29,000 nt of DNA from contig JADFDL010000001.1 of the NCBI GenBank assembly GCA_018262875.1, forward strand, positions 1 through 29,000. Direction: 5' to 3'. The notes under the pieces were generated by a model. It saw only the letters and a program-made list of their open reading frames with translations. It ran no database searches and was not told the DNA's origin. Each line of letters starts with the position of its first letter. The stretch's first letter is position 1. The translations under genes were made by a program, and so were the position numbers. This document shows positions 17,734 through 24,438 of the stretch, piece after piece. This stretch comes from Rhodocyclaceae bacterium. Lineage in GTDB: Bacteria > Pseudomonadota > Gammaproteobacteria > Burkholderiales > Rhodocyclaceae.

Positions 17734-18381
17734 TCAACTGGCGCCGGTTGGGGCATTGTCCTGGTCGGCCGCCAGTCCGTCGCCAGCACCGAGACTGAGG
17801 CGGACCAGTTGTGCGATGCCGTCCACATTGAGCTTCTGCATCACCCGCGCCTTGTGTACCTCGACCGTGCGCGGGCTTATGCCGAGCTTCTCGGCGATGT
17901 CTCGATTGTGGCCGCCGGCGACGATCATGTCCATCACCTCGCGTTCGCGCGGCGTCAGCGTCGCCAACAGGTCGATGAAGCGCGCGCGCTGGTTGTGCTC
18001 CTGTCGAGCAGACTCGAATTTCGAGAGGGCGTCGTCGATAGCCGCCGAAAGTTTGGCCTGGTCCAGCGGCTTTTCCAGGAAATCCACCGCCTGCGCCTTG
18101 AAAGCATCGCGGGCCGATTCGACATCGCCGTGCCCGGTCATGACGATGACGGGCAGGCCGCAGCCAAGTTCGAGCAGGCACTTCTGTAATTCCAGCCCAT
18201 CCATGCCCGGCATGCGGATGTCGATGAGGATGCAGCCGCGCCAGTCGGAGGCGTAGGCGCCGAGAAAGCTCTCGGCGTCTGCAAATATGGCCGTTCGGTA
18301 GCCACGCAGGCCGAGCAGTAGGCCGAGCGAATCGCGCACGGAGGGATCGTCGTCGACGATAAACACGCAGATGTCAGGCAT
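17734..18381 (-). CDS. FixJ/NarL-type two-component response regulator
   Basis: This 215-residue DNA-binding regulator has a receiver domain and a LuxR-type helix-turn-helix. The receiver has the acidic pair D10-D11, phospho-acceptor D54 in ILIDIRMPG, T82 in MTGHGD and K104 in FLEKPLD. These are FixJ-type hallmarks. The C-terminal domain spans about 142-187 and includes LTPREREVMDMIVAGGHNRDIAEKLG, seen in two parts, then SPRTVEVHKARVMQKL. The chosen ATG overlaps the kinase gene by eight bases and gives a standard receiver start; a longer reading frame upstream is only kinase antisense to frame. It is expected to be phosphorylated by the adjacent kinase and probably controls the operon it heads, the divergent antiporter cluster, or both. 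Confidence 0.93.
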   Translation of the reverse strand: MPDICVFIVDDDPSVRDSLGLLLGLRGYRTAIFADAESFLGAYASDWRGCILIDIRMPGMDGLELQKCLLELGCGLPVIVMTGHGDVESARDAFKAQAVDFLEKPLDQAKLSAAIDDALSKFESARQEHNQRARFIDLLATLTPREREVMDMIVAGGHNRDIAEKLGISPRTVEVHKARVMQKLNVDGIAQLVRLSLGAGDGLAADQDNAPTGAS

Positions 18382-20053
18382 GGGCAGGATTCCGTTCGAA
18401 GGGAAGCAGGAGCCTGAAGACGCCGTGCGCGCCGACGTCCGCCAGGAGATGACCGCCGTGCGCCTCGGCGATGGCCCGGCTGATGGCCAGCCCGAGGCCG
18501 AGTCCGCTTGACTTGGTGGAACTGAACGGCTCGAACAGACGCGTCGCCGCGGCGCCGGAGAGGCCAGGGCCGCTGTCCTCCACCTTGATACAGATGCGGT
18601 CGGGTCCTTCCTGTCCGGCTGAAACGTGAACACGCCGATTCCCTGGCGGCTGGGCCGCCACGGCGTCGAACGCGTTGGCCAACAGGTTGCGGATCACCAC
18701 CTCGACCTGCAGCCGGTCGGCCATGACGATACCCTCCGGTGCGGGCGCTAGTGTCAGCGTCACGCCGGCTTGCGCGGCGCGCGACTGGAAGGGCGCCACG
18801 GCGACGGGCAGCAGTCCCGCAATGGGGATCGGCTCGAGGCGGGTCGTGCCGGTTCGGAAGAAGTCGCGCAAACGGCGCACCACCTCGGCCGCGCGGAACG
18901 ACTCGCACACCATCAGTCGAATGGCGTTCTTCAGTTGGTCGCCGGTATCGCCCCGTTCCAGCAGTTCCTCGCAGGCAGTGCCGTAGGCGGAGAGGGCGGT
19001 CAGCGGCTGGTTGAGTTCGTGGGCCAGCGCGCCGGCCATCTCGCCCGCTGCGGCCAGACGCAGCGTCTGGCGCAACTCGGCGCTTATGCGCTGCTGCTCG
19101 TCGACCACCACGCCGACGAAGAACCCGACCAGGGCCAGCACGACCGTCAGGGCCTGGATCTCGAACACCGTGATCGCGGCGAAACCGAGTGTCTGAACGG
19201 CGACGATGATGCCGATCTGGATCAGGGCGGCGCTTAGCACCGCGCCGGCCAGGCCCTGCCGTGCGGCCGCCCAAACGATCGGCAGGAACAAGACGTAGAA
19301 ATACTTGAAATCGGATTCGGCCCCCACGCCAAAAGCCACCCACAGGGCGGTGCCAGCAGACAGGAAGTGCCACAAAGTATCGCGGCGCAGCACCGTCGCG
19401 CCCAGCATGGCGCGCCCCTTCTCGTCGAGCAGCATCCACAGCAAGGGCATGGACACTAGGATGCCAACGCCGTCGCCGATCCAGTAGCGGCCAACCGCTT
19501 CGCGCCAATCTGCGGCCGGGATCAATCCGAGCGCCATCAGAACCAGCACGAATGCCAGACTGGTCAGCAAGGTTCCGACAATAACGATGGCGGACCACTG
19601 CAGCATACCGGTGCGATCCGAGAATATCCCCAGTCCGCCCAGCCGCCGCCTGAGGATTTCGCCGATTGCGCCATAACCGGCCGCCAGCATCGCTGCAATG
19701 GCCAGGGAAACCGGCAGCGGAGCAGGCAGGTCGCGCACCCACACCTCGGCCAGCAGCACGGCCAGGGCGAGCGGAAAGGCCGCCTTCCAACCGTAGCGCA
19801 GGAGAAAGACCAGCCCCAGCGCCGGCGCCGGATTCCACGGGGTGATGTTGAGCCCGTATAAGGGATGAAAGAAACTCGCCCAGTCGAGCGCAACGTAGCC
19901 GGCAATCAGCAGCAAGGCATCGTTCCACAGCAGGCGGCGGGCGGTAACCATCGGCTCGATCAGGTCGTTCCGGTCTGTCGGACGTTCATTGTGCGCAAGC
20001 ATGGCGGATGGCGTAATTCGCCCTCTCCCGTACGTGATTTGCTTATTTTCCAC
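18374..20053 (-). CDS. MASE1-domain sensor histidine kinase
   Basis: This 559-residue inner-membrane kinase begins with a MASE1-like sensor of about eight membrane spans (roughly residues 40-318), rich in WNPAPALGLVFLLRYGW and WIGDGVGILVSMPLLW patterns. A dimerisation/phospho-acceptor domain follows with H345 in GALAHELNQPLTALSAYG. The ATPase domain has an N box (VIRNLLANAFDAV), a G1 box (EDSGPGL) and GLGLGLAISRAIAEAHGG. No PAS domain lies between sensor and kinase, so sensing is probably within the membrane. The ligand of MASE1 domains is generally unknown. The start taken is GTG 20053, preceded by GAGGGG; ATG 20002 or a later ATG is possible. The regulator gene overlaps its end. Confidence 0.88.
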   Translation of the reverse strand: MENKQITYGRGRITPSAMLAHNERPTDRNDLIEPMVTARRLLWNDALLLIAGYVALDWASFFHPLYGLNITPWNPAPALGLVFLLRYGWKAAFPLALAVLLAEVWVRDLPAPLPVSLAIAAMLAAGYGAIGEILRRRLGGLGIFSDRTGMLQWSAIVIVGTLLTSLAFVLVLMALGLIPAADWREAVGRYWIGDGVGILVSMPLLWMLLDEKGRAMLGATVLRRDTLWHFLSAGTALWVAFGVGAESDFKYFYVLFLPIVWAAARQGLAGAVLSAALIQIGIIVAVQTLGFAAITVFEIQALTVVLALVGFFVGVVVDEQQRISAELRQTLRLAAAGEMAGALAHELNQPLTALSAYGTACEELLERGDTGDQLKNAIRLMVCESFRAAEVVRRLRDFFRTGTTRLEPIPIAGLLPVAVAPFQSRAAQAGVTLTLAPAPEGIVMADRLQVEVVIRNLLANAFDAVAAQPPGNRRVHVSAGQEGPDRICIKVEDSGPGLSGAAATRLFEPFSSTKSSGLGLGLAISRAIAEAHGGHLLADVGAHGVFRLLLPFERNPAHA

Positions 20054-20203
20054 CGAATCGCCCCTCGCCTGTGCGCCGGTTGGAATGATCGACGACGCCG
20101 CGACGAGCGGAGATGTCCGTACGCTTGCGCCCGAATTTTCAGTTTCGATTTCGCCCTCTAGGATGTCATCGACGTTACGTCCTTACCGAGCGAGAGGGTT
20201 CCC
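20054..20203. promoter_or_regulatory. Shared divergent promoter region of the osmoadaptation and antiporter units
   Basis: These 150 bases separate the kinase gene (-) from mrpE (+), so both units are probably driven from here. An AT-richer patch lies at 20134-20152. A short palindrome, GACGT-T-ACGTC, lies at 20171-20181, 23 bases before mrpE. No convincing consensus promoter could be fixed by eye. The palindrome is a candidate operator only. Confidence 0.55.
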
Positions 20204-20683
20204 GTGGTCCACGCCGTCAGCGTGTTCGTCGCATTGTCCGTCTTCTGGCTTCTGCTGTCGGGACTATTCACGCCCTTCCTGCTGGCGGCCGGCGCCGGCA
20301 GCGCGCTCGCCGTCGTCGTCTTCGCACGGCGCATGGACGTGGTCGACCACGAAGGCCAGCCGATTCACCTCGGGTGGCGCGCGCTCTTTTCCTATTGGCC
20401 CTGGCTGGCAGCGGAGATCGTCAAGTCGTCCTGGGACGTCAGCCAGCGCATCCTGCATCCGCGGTTGCCGATCTCGCCAACGCTGGTGCGCTTCAGACCC
20501 TCGCAGGCAACGTCGCTCGGTCTGGTCATCCATGCCAACTCCATCACCCTGACGCCGGGCACCATTTCCGTCGAGGTGGCGCCGGGCGAATTCCTAGTGC
20601 ACGCCCTGACGGCGGAGGGCGCTGCCGGGCTCGCCGGCAGCGAGATGGACCGGCGCGTCGCCGCCATGGAACAGCCCGCATGA
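20204..20683 (+). CDS. mrpE: Na+/H+ antiporter subunit E (MrpE/MnhE)
   Basis: This 159-residue subunit has two N-terminal membrane spans (about 5-20 and 23-42) and a cytoplasmic domain. It carries the family segments SYWPWLAAEIVKSSWDVSQRIL and LVIHANSITLTPGTISVEV (each seen in parts), followed by FLVHALTAEG. The last two are the recognisable signature of MrpE. Mrp antiporters are multi-subunit secondary transporters that expel Na+ (or K+) for H+. The start is GTG, with GAGAGGG as ribosome site. It is the first gene of the cluster and corresponds to MbhA in the archaeal membrane-bound hydrogenase order. Its stop overlaps the mrpF start. Confidence 0.93.
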   Translation: MVHAVSVFVALSVFWLLLSGLFTPFLLAAGAGSALAVVVFARRMDVVDHEGQPIHLGWRALFSYWPWLAAEIVKSSWDVSQRILHPRLPISPTLVRFRPSQATSLGLVIHANSITLTPGTISVEVAPGEFLVHALTAEGAAGLAGSEMDRRVAAMEQPA

Positions 20684-20949
20684 TGTTCGCCGCCGCCACA
20701 CTGGCCCTGCTGGCGACGATCGCGCTGGCGCTGGTGCGCGCGGCACTCGGCCCGACCGTGTTCGATCGACTTCAATCGGCCAACACCGTCGGCACCTGCG
20801 CCATGCTGCTGCTGACGGTCATCGGCTTCCTCGACGGACGGCCGGACTTCCTCGACCTGGCGCTGGTGTACGGCCTGCTCAACGTCGTCGGCACCGTCGC
20901 CGTGCTCAAGTATTTCCGCCACGGCAACCTCGGCGAGGGCGGCGAGTGA
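20680..20949 (+). CDS. mrpF: Na+/H+ antiporter subunit F (MrpF/MnhF)
   Basis: This 89-residue subunit has three membrane spans. The family signature GPTVFDRLQSANTVGTCAML lies after the first span, and DLALVYGLLNVVGTVAVLKYF at the third (seen in parts). Length and order of motifs match MrpF exactly. The start overlaps mrpE as ATGA; a second ATG follows immediately and could be used instead. It overlaps mrpG by GTGA. It corresponds to MbhB. Confidence 0.93.
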   Translation: MMFAAATLALLATIALALVRAALGPTVFDRLQSANTVGTCAMLLLTVIGFLDGRPDFLDLALVYGLLNVVGTVAVLKYFRHGNLGEGGE

Positions 20950-21341
20950 GCTCGCTCGTCGACATCCTGAGCTGGGCATGCCTACTCTGCGGCGGCTTCT
21001 TTTGCATGGTCGGCGGCATCGGCCTCCTGCGCATGCCTGATTTCTACACGCGCATGCACGCAGCCAGCGTGACAGAGACTTTGGGCGCTGGACTGATCCT
21101 GCTCGGCCTGATGATCCAGGCCGGTTTCACCCTGGTCGGCGCGAAGCTGGTGATGATCGGCCTGCTCGTCTTCTTCACCAGCCCGACCGCCAGCCATGCG
21201 CTGGCCAAGGCCGCCATGGGCCGCGGGCTGAAGCCGGTCCTTGCGGAGCCCCTCCCTCACCCCTCCTTCGACAGGCTCAGGACAGGCCAAGCCCTCTCCC
21301 AGGCGGGGAGAGGGGAGCTTCATGAGTCGCGGAGCGACTGA
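20946..21341 (+). CDS. mrpG: Na+/H+ antiporter subunit G (MrpG/MnhG) with repeat-derived C-terminal tail
   Basis: The first 100 or so of 131 residues form a normal three-span MrpG. GGIGLLRMPDFYTRMHAAS and TLGAGLILLG are the family signature, and FFTSPTASHALAKAA ends the domain. From about residue 101 the frame runs into an extragenic repeat and codes for PLPHPSFDRLRTGQALS and onwards, a peptide commonly produced when this type of repeat is translated. The native stop has probably been lost or displaced by the repeat. The GTG start overlaps mrpF. It corresponds to MbhC. Confidence 0.9.
   Translation: MSSLVDILSWACLLCGGFFCMVGGIGLLRMPDFYTRMHAASVTETLGAGLILLGLMIQAGFTLVGAKLVMIGLLVFFTSPTASHALAKAAMGRGLKPVLAEPLPHPSFDRLRTGQALSQAGRGELHESRSD
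21251..21320. repeat. Extragenic palindromic repeat fused to the end of mrpG
   Basis: The segment has the familiar CCTTCGACAGGCTCAGGACAGG core. It is followed by a perfect 9-bp stem, CCCTCTCCC (21292-21300) and GGGAGAGGG (21306-21314), around loop AGGCG. Such sequences are dispersed in many proteobacterial genomes. Copy number in this genome cannot be seen from one window. Confidence 0.7.
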
Positions 21342-21431
21342 GGCATATGACTACCAATCCCCCGACCCCTTTCCCGAGGAAAGGAGTGACGAAAGTTCAG
21401 CCGCTACTCGGCTTCCCTGTTGCTGGCTTCT

Positions 21432-21460
21432 GCCCTCCTTGGGGCGGCCCGGCGGAGGGC
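21432..21460 (+). promoter_or_regulatory. Hairpin enclosing the ribosome site of the MrpA-C-like gene
   Basis: GCCCTCC (21432-21438) can pair with GGAGGGC (21454-21460). The 3' arm contains the Shine-Dalgarno GGAGGG, seven bases before ATG 21467. Pairing would hide the ribosome site. Whether it regulates translation is untested. Confidence 0.45.
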
Positions 21461-21466
21461 TGACGG

Positions 21467-22042
21467 ATGGAAACCCTGATCATCAACGTGCTGCTGGCGA
21501 TGATGGCGCTCGCCGTCGTCATCCTGGCTAGAAGCCGCAATCTTTTTGCTGTCGTCGTGCTAGGCGGGGTGTACAGCTTTCTCATGGCGACGGTGCTGGT
21601 CGCGCTGGACGCGGTGGACGTCGCCATGACCGAGGCCGCAGTCGGCGCCGGCATCTCGACCGTGCTACTGCTCGGCGCCCTGCACCTGTGCAAGAGCGAA
21701 GAGGCCAAGCCGATCCACCGGCCCTGGCTACCGCTCGCCGTTGCCTGCGGCACTGCCGCCGTGCTGGCCTATGGCACGCTGGGCCTGCCGGCGTTTTCCG
21801 ATCCGCAGGCGCCGATCCACACCCACGTCGCGCCGCGCTACCTCGCGGAAGCGCTGGCAGCGACCGGCGTGCCCAATGTGGTGACGGCGGTGCTGGCGAG
21901 CTACCGCGGCTTCGACACCCTCGGTGAGACGACAGTGGTGTTCACCGCCGGCGCCGGCGTCATCGCCCTGCTGCGCCGGCGGAAGAAGAACGGCGAGCGC
22001 CGTCCTGCGGAGACTGACTTTCCCGGGGAACGGCAACCATGA
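21467..22042 (+). CDS. MrpA C-terminal-like subunit (DUF4040/MbhD plus MbhE-like)
   Basis: This 191-residue protein joins two modules that in most Mrp systems are the C-terminal end of MrpA. The first (about 1-75, three spans) has the DUF4040/MbhD pattern RNLFAVVVLGGVYSFLMA and VAMTEAAVGAGISTVLLLGAL (each seen in parts). The second resembles MbhE/MrpA-end: NVVTAVLASYRGFDTLGETTVVFTAGAG, seen in two parts. The conserved glutamate in DVAMTEAAVG is present. It therefore replaces the missing C-terminus of a full MrpA, while D-like subunits downstream may replace the NuoL-like part. It sits after a 125-base gap from mrpG and overlaps mrpB by ATGA. Annotators might call it subunit B or hydrogenase subunit MbhD. 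Confidence 0.88.
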   Translation: METLIINVLLAMMALAVVILARSRNLFAVVVLGGVYSFLMATVLVALDAVDVAMTEAAVGAGISTVLLLGALHLCKSEEAKPIHRPWLPLAVACGTAAVLAYGTLGLPAFSDPQAPIHTHVAPRYLAEALAATGVPNVVTAVLASYRGFDTLGETTVVFTAGAGVIALLRRRKKNGERRPAETDFPGERQP

Positions 22043-22464
22043 GGCACGATCTCGTCCTGCGCGTAATCGCCAAGCTGCTGATCCCCTTCATCCTGCTCTT
22101 CGCCGTCTATGTGCAGTTCCACGGCGACTTCGGCCCCGGCGGCGGCTTCCAGGCCGGCGTCATCGCGGCGGCGGCTGTGATCTTCTACGCCCTCATCTAC
22201 GGCCTCGACACGGCGCGGTGCGTTGTACCCGATCGGCTGGTCGAGACCATGCTGGCAGCGGGCGTGCTGCTCTACGCCGGCATCGGCTTCGCCGGCCTCG
22301 CCCTCGGCGGCAACTACCTCGACTACTTCGTGCTCGCCGCCGACCCGGTGGCCGGCCAGCACCGCGGCATCTTCTGGGTAGAGGCCGGCGTGGCGATCAC
22401 CGTCTGCGGCGTGATGCTGAAAATCTTCTACATGTTCACCGCGCGCGGACGCGACGAGGATTGA
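22039..22464 (+). CDS. mrpB: Na+/H+ antiporter subunit B (MrpB/MnhB)
   Basis: This 141-residue protein has four membrane spans. The signature GDFGPGGGFQAGVIAAAA near residues 30-47 corresponds to the GGGF motif of MrpB/MbhF. A second conserved stretch, AGVLLYAGIGFAGLALGGNYLDY, lies in the middle (seen in parts), and the last span ends GVMLKIFYMFT. It is coupled to the previous gene by ATGA and is followed by a 115-base gap holding repeats before mrpC. Confidence 0.92.
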   Translation: MRHDLVLRVIAKLLIPFILLFAVYVQFHGDFGPGGGFQAGVIAAAAVIFYALIYGLDTARCVVPDRLVETMLAAGVLLYAGIGFAGLALGGNYLDYFVLAADPVAGQHRGIFWVEAGVAITVCGVMLKIFYMFTARGRDED

Positions 22465-22470
22465 GCGTGA

Positions 22471-22572
22471 GCGCCCCACACGGCCGCCCGAAGGGGCGCC
22501 AGCCACAACATGGAGCCGCGCAGCGGCGAACCTACGTCACCCCCCTCCACGGGGAGGGGGCCGGGGGGAGGG
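22471..22572. repeat. Two hairpin repeats in the mrpB-mrpC gap, the second next to the mrpC ribosome site
   Basis: First hairpin: GCGCCCC (22471-22477) with GGGGCGC (22493-22499). Second: CCCCCTCC (22541-22548) with GGAGGGGG (22553-22560), loop ACGG, followed by GGAGGG at 22567-22572, which is the Shine-Dalgarno of mrpC. The pyrimidine arm can pair with either purine run, so two folds compete and one hides the ribosome site. The second hairpin has the look of a dispersed extragenic repeat. Confidence 0.6.
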
Positions 22573-22579
22573 TGGTCCA

Positions 22580-22957
22580 GTGAACCTCGCCAGCCACTTC
22601 AGCTACTGGATCACCCTCTTCCTCATGGTGGCTGGGCTGTTCATCGTCATCGCTCGGGGCAACCTGATCAAGAAGCTGGTCGGGCTGGGCATCTTCCAGA
22701 CCTCGGTCTACCTGCTCTACATCGCGCCCGGGAAACTGATCGGCGGCACCGCGCCGATCCTCGCCGAGGGCTTCAAGGTCTACTCGAACCCGCTTCCGCA
22801 TGTCCTCATCCTCACCGCTATCGTCGTCGGCGTGGCCACGCTCGCGCTCGGCCTGGCGCTGGTGGTGCGCATCCGCGAAGCCTACGACACCATCGAGGAG
22901 GACGAGATCCTCCTCCAAGACCATGCGCGCGAGACGGAGGCGCCGTTCGAGCGATGA
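22580..22957 (+). CDS. mrpC: Na+/H+ antiporter subunit C (MrpC/MnhC, NuoK-like)
   Basis: This 125-residue subunit has three membrane spans in NuoK-like arrangement. RGNLIKKLVGLGIFQTSVYLL (seen in parts) is the family signature at the second span. The third span, LPHVLILTAIVVGVATLALGLALVVRI (seen in parts), is typical, with the conserved LTAIVVG. A charged tail follows. The start is GTG with GGAGGG seven bases before, inside a repeat element. The end overlaps mrpD as ATGA. It corresponds to MbhG. Confidence 0.92.
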   Translation: MNLASHFSYWITLFLMVAGLFIVIARGNLIKKLVGLGIFQTSVYLLYIAPGKLIGGTAPILAEGFKVYSNPLPHVLILTAIVVGVATLALGLALVVRIREAYDTIEEDEILLQDHARETEAPFER

Positions 22958-24438
22958 GCCTCGCCTCGCATCTGCCCGCACTGCAGGTCGTCCTGCCGCT
23001 TGTCGCCGCGCCGCTGGCAGTGCTGGTGCGCCACACTGGCGCCGCCTTCCTACTCGTCACCCTGGCGAGTTGGGCGGCCTTTGCCATCGCCGTCCTGCTC
23101 TGGCAGCAGATCGGCAGCCACGGCACCATCTCCTACGCTCTCGGCAGTTGGGCGCCGCCGCTCGGCATCGAGTACCGCGTCGACCGCCTCTCCGCCTTTG
23201 TCCTGGTGCTGGTCGCCGGCATCGCCGCCGTGGTACTGCCCTACAGCCGCCGCAGCATCGAGGCGGAGATCCCGCGCGAGCAGCATTACCTGTTCTACGC
23301 CATGTTCGCCCTATGCCTGACGGGGCTGCTCGGCATCGCCATTACCGGCGACGCTTTTAACATTTTCGTTTTCCTGGAAATCGCCTCGCTGTCCACCTAT
23401 GTGCTGATCGCCCTCGGCCGCGACCGCCGCGCGCTGATGGCGTCCTACCAGTACCTGATCATGGGCACTATCGGCGCGACCTTCATCGTCATTGGCGTCG
23501 GCCTGCTCTACCTGAAGACCGGCACGCTCAACCTGGTGGACATGAGCGTGCGGCTTCAGGAGATGAGCAACCATCGGCCGGTACTGGCGGCGCTCGGCTT
23601 CCTCACCGTCGGCATCTCGCTGAAGCTCGCCCTCTTTCCGCTGCACCAGTGGCTGCCCAACGCCTACGCCTACGCCCCGTCCGTGGTGTCGGCCTTTCTG
23701 GCGGCGACGGCCACCAAGGTCTCGGTGTATGTCCTGCTGCGTTTCTACTTCTCGGTGTTCGGCGAGAGCCTGGTCTTTCACCGTCTGCCCTTGCCGGAGA
23801 TCATGCTGGCACTGTCGCTGGCGGCGATGTTCGCCGCCTCGGCCATCGCCATCTTCCAGGACGACCTGAAGCGCCTGTTCGCTTATTCCAGCGTCGCCCA
23901 GATCGGCTATATCACGCTGGGGCTGTCGTTCGATTCGGTCAGCGGCCTTACCGCCACGGTGGTGCACCTCTTCAACCATGGCATCACCAAGGCGGCGCTG
24001 TTCCTGCTGATCGGCTGTGCCGTTACGGTAGTCGGCGGCTCCAGCCTGTCAAGGCTGGCCGGACTGGGCAAGGTCATGCCGCTCACCGCCTTCGGCATCG
24101 TGCTCGGCGGCCTCAGCCTGATCGGCGTGCCCGGCACCGCCGGCTTCGTCAGCAAGTGGTATCTGGTGCTGGCCGCTCTGGAGAAGGGCCATTGGTGGCT
24201 GGCGCTGGCCATCGTCGCCAGTTCCCTGCTCGCCGTCGCCTACGTCTGGCGCTTCGTCGAGATCGCCTACTTTCGCGCGCCGCCCGCCGGCCTGCCGGTG
24301 CGGCGCGAGGCGCCGCTGTCGCTGCTGGTCCCGGCCTGGCTGCTGATCGCCGCCACCATTTACTTCGGCCTCGACACCTCGGTGACGGTCGGTTCGGCCG
24401 CCGGCGCCGCGGCAGAACTGCTGGGGATGGCGAAATGA
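22954..24438 (+). CDS. mrpD: Na+/H+ antiporter subunit D (MrpD/MnhD)
   Basis: This 494-residue antiporter-like subunit is related to NuoL/M/N and has about 14 spans. The essential charged residues of the family are present: Glu142 in FVFLEIASLSTY (TM5) and Lys224 in GISLKLALFPLHQWLPNAY (TM7). These match the essential E137/K219 pair known in Bacillus MrpD. A further Lys in TATKVSVYVLL (TM8), one in HGITKAALFLL and one in GFVSKWYLV follow. It probably carries one of the proton paths of the complex. It is coupled at both ends by ATGA overlaps. Confidence 0.93.
   Translation: MSLASHLPALQVVLPLVAAPLAVLVRHTGAAFLLVTLASWAAFAIAVLLWQQIGSHGTISYALGSWAPPLGIEYRVDRLSAFVLVLVAGIAAVVLPYSRRSIEAEIPREQHYLFYAMFALCLTGLLGIAITGDAFNIFVFLEIASLSTYVLIALGRDRRALMASYQYLIMGTIGATFIVIGVGLLYLKTGTLNLVDMSVRLQEMSNHRPVLAALGFLTVGISLKLALFPLHQWLPNAYAYAPSVVSAFLAATATKVSVYVLLRFYFSVFGESLVFHRLPLPEIMLALSLAAMFAASAIAIFQDDLKRLFAYSSVAQIGYITLGLSFDSVSGLTATVVHLFNHGITKAALFLLIGCAVTVVGGSSLSRLAGLGKVMPLTAFGIVLGGLSLIGVPGTAGFVSKWYLVLAALEKGHWWLALAIVASSLLAVAYVWRFVEIAYFRAPPAGLPVRREAPLSLLVPAWLLIAATIYFGLDTSVTVGSAAGAAAELLGMAK

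Noticed and set aside
21251..21320. CRISPR-like repeat
   Set aside because: Only one unit, no regular spacers and no cas genes; it has the core of a known type of extragenic palindrome.
22510..22953. In-frame extension of mrpD upstream to 22510
   Set aside because: It would overlap the whole of mrpC, and the ATGA junction at 22954 gives the family-typical start.
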